Assembly: GCA_016882585.1 (NCBI GenBank)
Contig: VGPP01000054.1
Span: 1 to 10,681, forward strand
From: Cyanobacteria bacterium M_surface_7_m2_037
GTDB taxonomy: Bacteria > Cyanobacteriota > Cyanobacteriia > PCC-6307 > Cyanobiaceae
Length of the DNA stretch: 10,681 nt
Direction: 5' to 3'
Shown here: in pieces, positions 7,534-10,681 of the stretch
How positions within the stretch are numbered: the stretch's first letter is position 1
Layout of the letters: each line of letters starts with the position of its first letter
Position numbers and translations under genes: made by a program
Notes under the pieces: generated by a model
What the model saw: the letters and a program-made list of their open reading frames with translations, nothing else
Told to the model about the DNA's origin: nothing
The model's database searches: none

Positions 7534-8685
7534 ATGGTGGACACCCTCATCCTGGTGCTGTTCGTGGTGTCAGGGGCCGCCGCTGGATGGCTGGGGGTCG
7601 ACCTGCTGCCCGAACAGCAGCTGATCCGCATCCAGAACCTGGAGCAGCTGAGCTGGGTCCTTGGAGCCGGAGGCGGCCTGGCAGGCCTGCTGGCGGGTGT
7701 GGTGTTCCAGCGGCTGCGCAAGCGCCTGATGGAACAGGTGCGCACCATGCCCACCGATCTGCTGGTGAGCCGCGCGGTGGGCCTGATCCTCGGCCTGCTG
7801 GTGGCCAACCTGCTGATCTCACCGATCCTGTTCCTCTCGCTCCCCTGGGAGCTGGTGCTGGTGAAGCCCCTGGCGGCGGTGGCCGCCAACGTGTTCTTCG
7901 GCGTGTCGGGCTACAACCTGGCCGAGGTGCACGGCCGCACCCTGCTGCGCCTGTTCAATCCCAACAGCACCGAAGCACTGCTGGTGGCCGATGGCGTGCT
8001 GATGCCCGCCAGCGCCAAGATTCTCGATACCAGCGTGATCATCGATGGGCGGGTGCGGGGCCTGCTCGATTCCGGCTTGCTGGAGGGCCAGGTGATCGTG
8101 GCCCAGGTGGTGATCGATGAGCTGCAGGCCCTGGCCGATTCGAGCAACAACGAAAAACGCAGCAAAGGGCGCCGCGGCCTGAAGCTGCTCAGCAGCCTGC
8201 GGGAGCGCTATGGCCGGCGCCTGGTGGTGAACACCACCCGCTACGAGGGCAATGGTGTGGACGACAAGCTGCTCAAGCTGGCGGCCGACACCGGCGGCAC
8301 CCTGCTCACGGCGGATTACAACCTCACCAAGGTGGCCGAGGTGCAGACCGTGAAGGTGATGAACCTGAGCGAGCTGGTGATCGCCCTGCGGCCGGAGGTG
8401 CAACCCGGCGATGAGCTCAACCTCAAGATCGTGCGCGACGGCAAGGAAGCCAACCAGGGCGTGGGCTACCTCGACGACGGCACGATGGTGGTGGTAGATG
8501 GTGCCCACGGCCGCAGCGGCGAGCGTCTGCCGGTGGTGATCACAGGCGCCCTGCAAACCCCCACGGGCCGGATGGTGTTCGGCAAGCTCGAGGGGGCTGC
8601 TGGTGCCTCCCCAGCCAAACCACGCCCAGCTGGAAAGAAATCCGCACCACCCAAAGCCGATCCGGGCACCGCCAACCCCCGCTAG
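7534..8685 (+). CDS. Membrane-anchored PIN-TRAM domain protein (YacL/PilT-N-like putative ribonuclease)
   Basis: This 383-residue protein has three parts. Residues about 4-125 are a membrane domain with roughly four hydrophobic segments (5-25, 42-58, 79-103, 108-127), including the conserved VRTMPTDLLVSRAVGLILG stretch. Residues about 160-275 are a PIN nuclease domain with the acidic set Asp165 (KILDTSVIIDGRV), Glu196 (VIDELQALAD), Asp243/Asp244 (VDDKLLKLA) and Asp261 (LTADYNL), so the metal site appears intact. Residues about 288-350 are a TRAM domain (GDELNLKIVRDGKEANQGVGYLDD..VVV), probably for RNA binding. A Lys/Pro/Ala-rich tail follows. The architecture matches the Bacillus YacL type found widely in cyanobacteria; the substrate is not known to me. 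ATG 7534 matches the homologue start MVDTLILVLF; TTG 7501 is an in-frame extension I reject. The gene diverges from hemW and is 32 bases before clpR. Confidence 0.93.
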   Translation: MVDTLILVLFVVSGAAAGWLGVDLLPEQQLIRIQNLEQLSWVLGAGGGLAGLLAGVVFQRLRKRLMEQVRTMPTDLLVSRAVGLILGLLVANLLISPILFLSLPWELVLVKPLAAVAANVFFGVSGYNLAEVHGRTLLRLFNPNSTEALLVADGVLMPASAKILDTSVIIDGRVRGLLDSGLLEGQVIVAQVVIDELQALADSSNNEKRSKGRRGLKLLSSLRERYGRRLVVNTTRYEGNGVDDKLLKLAADTGGTLLTADYNLTKVAEVQTVKVMNLSELVIALRPEVQPGDELNLKIVRDGKEANQGVGYLDDGTMVVVDGAHGRSGERLPVVITGALQTPTGRMVFGKLEGAAGASPAKPRPAGKKSAPPKADPGTANPR

Positions 8686-8688
8686 GCT
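8683..8688 (+). promoter_or_regulatory. Possible -10 element upstream of clpR (TAGGCT)
   Basis: TAGGCT fits TAnnnT and lies 29 bases before the clpR ATG, using the TAG stop codon of the upstream gene as its first half. No -35 is recognised. The 32-base gap is also short enough for read-through from the PIN-TRAM gene. Confidence 0.2.
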
Positions 8689-8717
8689 CCCGGCTCAGGC
8701 CTGCCAGTGATCCGCGG

Positions 8718-9419
8718 ATGTCGGTGTCAGCTCCTTACTACGGCGATTCCGCCGTGATGCGCACCCCGCCGCCCGATCTGCCCTCGCTGCTGCTGAAGGA
8801 ACGGATCGTGTATCTGGGCCTGCCGCTGTTCAGCGACGACGATGCCAAGCGCCAGATGGGCATCGACGTGACTGAGCTGATCATTGCCCAGCTGCTCTAC
8901 CTGGAGTTCGACAACCCGGAGAAACCGATCTTCTTCTACATCAACTCCACCGGCACCAGCTGGTATTCGGGTGATGCCATCGGCTTTGAAACCGAAGCCT
9001 TCGCCATTGCCGACACGATCCGCTACGTGAAGCCGCCGGTGCACACCATCTGCATCGGCCAGGCGATGGGCACCGCCGCGATGATCCTCAGCGCTGGCAC
9101 CAAAGGCCACCGCGCTGCCCTGCCCCACGCCTCGATCGTGCTGCACCAACCCCGCAGCGGCGCCCGCGGCCAGGCCAGCGACATCCAGATCCGGGCCAAA
9201 GAGGTGCTGCACAACAAGCAGACCATGCTCGAAATGCTCTCGGCCAACACCGGCCGCAGCGTGGAGCAGCTGGCCAAGGACTCCGACCGCATGACCTACC
9301 TCACCGCCGATGAAGCGGTGGAGTACGGCCTGATCGATCGCGTGCTCACCAGCCAGAAGCTGCCGAGCCCGTTGCCCGCCGGCGCCGGCGTGAGCCCTGG
9401 CAATCCCGGTATCAGCTGA
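8718..9419 (+). CDS. clpR: ClpR, catalytically inactive ClpP-family subunit
   Basis: The 233-residue protein has the ClpP fold but a broken catalytic triad. Where ClpP has the Ser-Met-Gly motif, this one reads CIGQAMGTAAMILSAG, with Gly118 in place of the nucleophilic Ser. The catalytic His is kept (His143 in VLHQP), but the Asp position is Met192 (DSDRMTYL against DTDRDYF in the next gene). The oxyanion segment SPGGSV is changed to STGTSW, and about nine extra residues lie between it and DTIRYVK (around 80-96). The rest of the fold, such as ALPHASIVLHQP, QASDIQIRAKEVL and EAVEYGLIDRV, is intact. In Synechococcus elongatus ClpR assembles with ClpP3 into a mixed core served by ClpC; adjacency to clpP3 supports the same role here. 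An N-terminal tail of about 20 residues and a Pro/Gly-rich C-terminal tail flank the fold. Confidence 0.95.
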   Translation: MSVSAPYYGDSAVMRTPPPDLPSLLLKERIVYLGLPLFSDDDAKRQMGIDVTELIIAQLLYLEFDNPEKPIFFYINSTGTSWYSGDAIGFETEAFAIADTIRYVKPPVHTICIGQAMGTAAMILSAGTKGHRAALPHASIVLHQPRSGARGQASDIQIRAKEVLHNKQTMLEMLSANTGRSVEQLAKDSDRMTYLTADEAVEYGLIDRVLTSQKLPSPLPAGAGVSPGNPGIS

Positions 9420-9491
9420 AACCGGCTCGGCCCCAGCTGCGGCCTAGATCTCACCCCTCACTTCAACCCACCGGCCACCCCCGCATCCGCC

Positions 9492-10106
9492 ATGCCCATC
9501 GGCACCCCGAGCGTTCCCTACCGCCTGCCCGGCAGCCAGTACGAGCGCTGGGTTGACATCTACACGCGCCTGGGCGTGGAGCGGATCCTGTTCCTGGGCT
9601 CCGAGGTGAACGACGCCATCGCCAACAGCCTGGTGGCGCAGATGCTCTACCTCGACTCGGAGGACAACTCCAAGCCGATCTACCTCTACATCAACTCCCC
9701 GGGCGGTTCGGTGACCGCCGGCCTGGCGATCTACGACACCATCCAATACGTGAAATCGGATGTGGTGACGATCTGCGTGGGTCTGGCGGCCTCGATGGGC
9801 GCTTTCCTGCTCGGCGCCGGCACCAAAGGCAAGCGGCTGGCTCTGCCCCACAGCCGGATCATGATCCACCAGCCCCTGGGCGGCACCAGTCAGCGTCAGG
9901 CCAGCGACATCGAGATCGAAGCGCGCGAGATCCTGCGCATCAAAGACATGCTCAACAAGAGCATGTCGGACATGACTGGCCAGGAGCTCGCCAAGATCGA
10001 GAAAGACACCGACCGCGACTACTTCATGAGCGCCGCTGAGGCCGTGGAGTACGGCCTGATCGACCGCGTGATCGCCCATCCCACCGAGGCATCAGCGGCG
10101 GCGTGA
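9492..10106 (+). CDS. clpP3: ClpP3, catalytic subunit of the ATP-dependent Clp protease
   Basis: The 204-residue serine peptidase has a complete triad: Ser101 in GLAASMGAFLL, His126 in RIMIHQPLGG and Asp176 in DTDRDYFMSAAEA. The oxyanion motif SPGGSVTAG (69-77) is standard, as are KGKRLALPHSR and EAVEYGLIDRV. The N-terminus (VPYRLPGSQYERWVDIYTRL) resembles what I recall of cyanobacterial ClpP3 rather than ClpP1 or ClpP2. In S. elongatus clpR and clpP3 are adjacent and co-transcribed, and their products form a mixed-ring core with ClpC. Here the genes are 72 bases apart on the same strand. The gap holds a short GC inverted repeat but no terminator with a T-run, so co-transcription is likely. 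There is no obvious Shine-Dalgarno before ATG 9492. The exact paralogue number is inferred from gene order and the N-terminus. Confidence 0.93.
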   Translation: MPIGTPSVPYRLPGSQYERWVDIYTRLGVERILFLGSEVNDAIANSLVAQMLYLDSEDNSKPIYLYINSPGGSVTAGLAIYDTIQYVKSDVVTICVGLAASMGAFLLGAGTKGKRLALPHSRIMIHQPLGGTSQRQASDIEIEAREILRIKDMLNKSMSDMTGQELAKIEKDTDRDYFMSAAEAVEYGLIDRVIAHPTEASAAA

Positions 10107-10127
10107 TGGCTGCGGCAGGCGCTTTCG

Positions 10128-10133
10128 TAAGCT
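10128..10133 (+). promoter_or_regulatory. Possible -10 element upstream of ilvC (TAAGCT)
   Basis: TAAGCT fits TAnnnT in the 60-base gap between clpP3 and ilvC, 33 bases before the ilvC ATG. No convincing -35 is visible. A separate promoter would fit the unrelated functions of the two genes, but this is inference. Confidence 0.25.
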
Positions 10134-10166
10134 CGACCCTTGCTCAGCGCTGAACCGAAGCCCCTG

Positions 10167-10681
10167 ATGGCCAAGCTGTACTACGACACCGATGCCGACC
10201 TCAGCCTGCTGAACGGCAAAACGGTGGCCATCATTGGCTACGGCTCCCAAGGCCACGCCCACGCCCTCAACCTCAAGGACAGCGGCGTGAACGTGGTGGT
10301 GGGCCTCTACGAAGGCAGCCGCTCCGCCGAGAAGGCCAAGGCCGACGGCCTGGAAGTGCTCAGCGTGGCTGACGCCGCCGCCAAGGCCGACTGGATCATG
10401 GTGCTGCTGCCCGATGAAACCCAGAAGGCCGTCTACGACGCCGAGATCGCTCCTCACCTCAGCGCCGGCAAGGTGCTCAGCTTCGCCCACGGCTTCAACG
10501 TGCGCTTCGAGCTGATCAAGCCCCCCGCCGACGTGGATGTGGTGATGATCGCTCCCAAGGGCCCCGGCCACACCGTGCGCTGGGAGTACCAGAACGGCAT
10601 GGGCGTGCCTGCCCTGTTCGCCATCCACCAAGACGCCACCGGCAACGCCCGCGCCCTGGCCATGGCCTATGCCAAGGGCAT
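10167..10681 (+). CDS. ilvC: IlvC, ketol-acid reductoisomerase (NADP+), 5' part; runs off the window
   Basis: The first 171 codons, about half of a usual class I enzyme of roughly 330 residues, are present and open to the last base. The enzyme performs the alkyl migration and NADPH-dependent reduction of acetolactate and acetohydroxybutyrate in branched-chain amino acid synthesis. The Rossmann domain shows the nucleotide motif GYGSQGHAHA (Gly24-Gly29), then LYEGSRS with Ser51, Arg52 and Ser53, which contact the 2'-phosphate and indicate NADPH preference. LLPDETQ and SFAHGF with His108 follow, then IAPKGPGHTVRWEY. In the last motif a Trp stands where many bacterial enzymes have Arg (HTVRREY), as I also recall for marine Synechococcus homologues. 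The start ATG is followed by AKLYYDTDADLSLL, the normal N-terminus. The 2-oxoisovalerate made downstream of this step is the substrate of PanB, encoded 4 kb away. Confidence 0.96.
   Translation, partial: MAKLYYDTDADLSLLNGKTVAIIGYGSQGHAHALNLKDSGVNVVVGLYEGSRSAEKAKADGLEVLSVADAAAKADWIMVLLPDETQKAVYDAEIAPHLSAGKVLSFAHGFNVRFELIKPPADVDVVMIAPKGPGHTVRWEYQNGMGVPALFAIHQDATGNARALAMAYAKG

Noticed and set aside
6486..8120. Plus-strand open frame of 544 codons antisense to hemW and out of frame with the PIN-TRAM gene
   Set aside because: Composition is low-complexity Ala/Gly/Arg/Pro typical of a shadow of a GC-rich gene, no family motif is visible, and the opposite strand encodes an intact radical SAM protein.
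9430..9446. GC-rich inverted repeat (GGCC...GGCC around CAGCTG) between clpR and clpP3 as a terminator
   Set aside because: The stem is very short, there is no T-run, and clpR-clpP3 co-transcription is known in a related cyanobacterium.
10092..10631. Minus-strand open frame of 179 codons at the right edge
   Set aside because: It is the complement of ilvC, whose plus-strand frame shows all expected reductoisomerase motifs but has no stop inside the window.

Overview
The window is about 10.7 kb of GC-rich (roughly two-thirds G+C by eye), densely packed core genome. The encoded proteins and their order point to a picocyanobacterium of the Synechococcus/Cyanobium group. The cyanobacterial markers are a clpR-clpP3 gene pair, FtsZ with an IPxFL-type C-terminal peptide and no ftsA beside it, and a ddl-small ORF-ftsQ-ftsZ-panB layout. 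This assignment is inference from recalled homologues and synteny; no search was run.

Left part (1-5328): the first 75 bases hold the 5' end of a minus-strand gene that looks like an enolase-superfamily dipeptide epimerase. It is divergent from miaB, which encodes a tRNA ms2i6A methylthiotransferase. Next is a reduced division and cell-wall cluster: ddl, a small membrane-anchored protein of unknown function, ftsQ and ftsZ. The first three are joined by 4-bp stop/start overlaps (ATGA, then GTGA). ftsZ is separated by 127 bp and may have its own promoter.

Middle part (5329-7535): the gap between ftsZ and panB contains, on the minus strand, the bacterial signal recognition particle RNA gene (ffs), recognised by its conserved apical hairpin with a GGAA tetraloop. 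panB (pantothenate pathway) follows on the plus strand. Its 3' end overlaps the 3' end of a convergent hemW-like radical-SAM gene by 83 bp. The start of hemW is hard to place: the region carries a perfect 12-bp tandem duplication, and its best ribosome binding site plus start codon lies in another frame.

Right part (7534-10681): a membrane-anchored PIN-TRAM protein; clpR (a ClpP paralogue lacking the catalytic Ser and Asp) followed by a catalytically complete clpP3, the pair known in cyanobacteria to form a mixed protease core; and the first 171 codons of ilvC (ketol-acid reductoisomerase), which runs off the window.

There is no sign of a mobile element, CRISPR array, phage or defence island. 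This is housekeeping genome. The points most worth a second look are the unknown protein wedged into the division cluster, the hemW 5' region, the ffs gene in the ftsZ-panB gap, and the ClpR/ClpP3 pair. I did not find a convincing new biological system.
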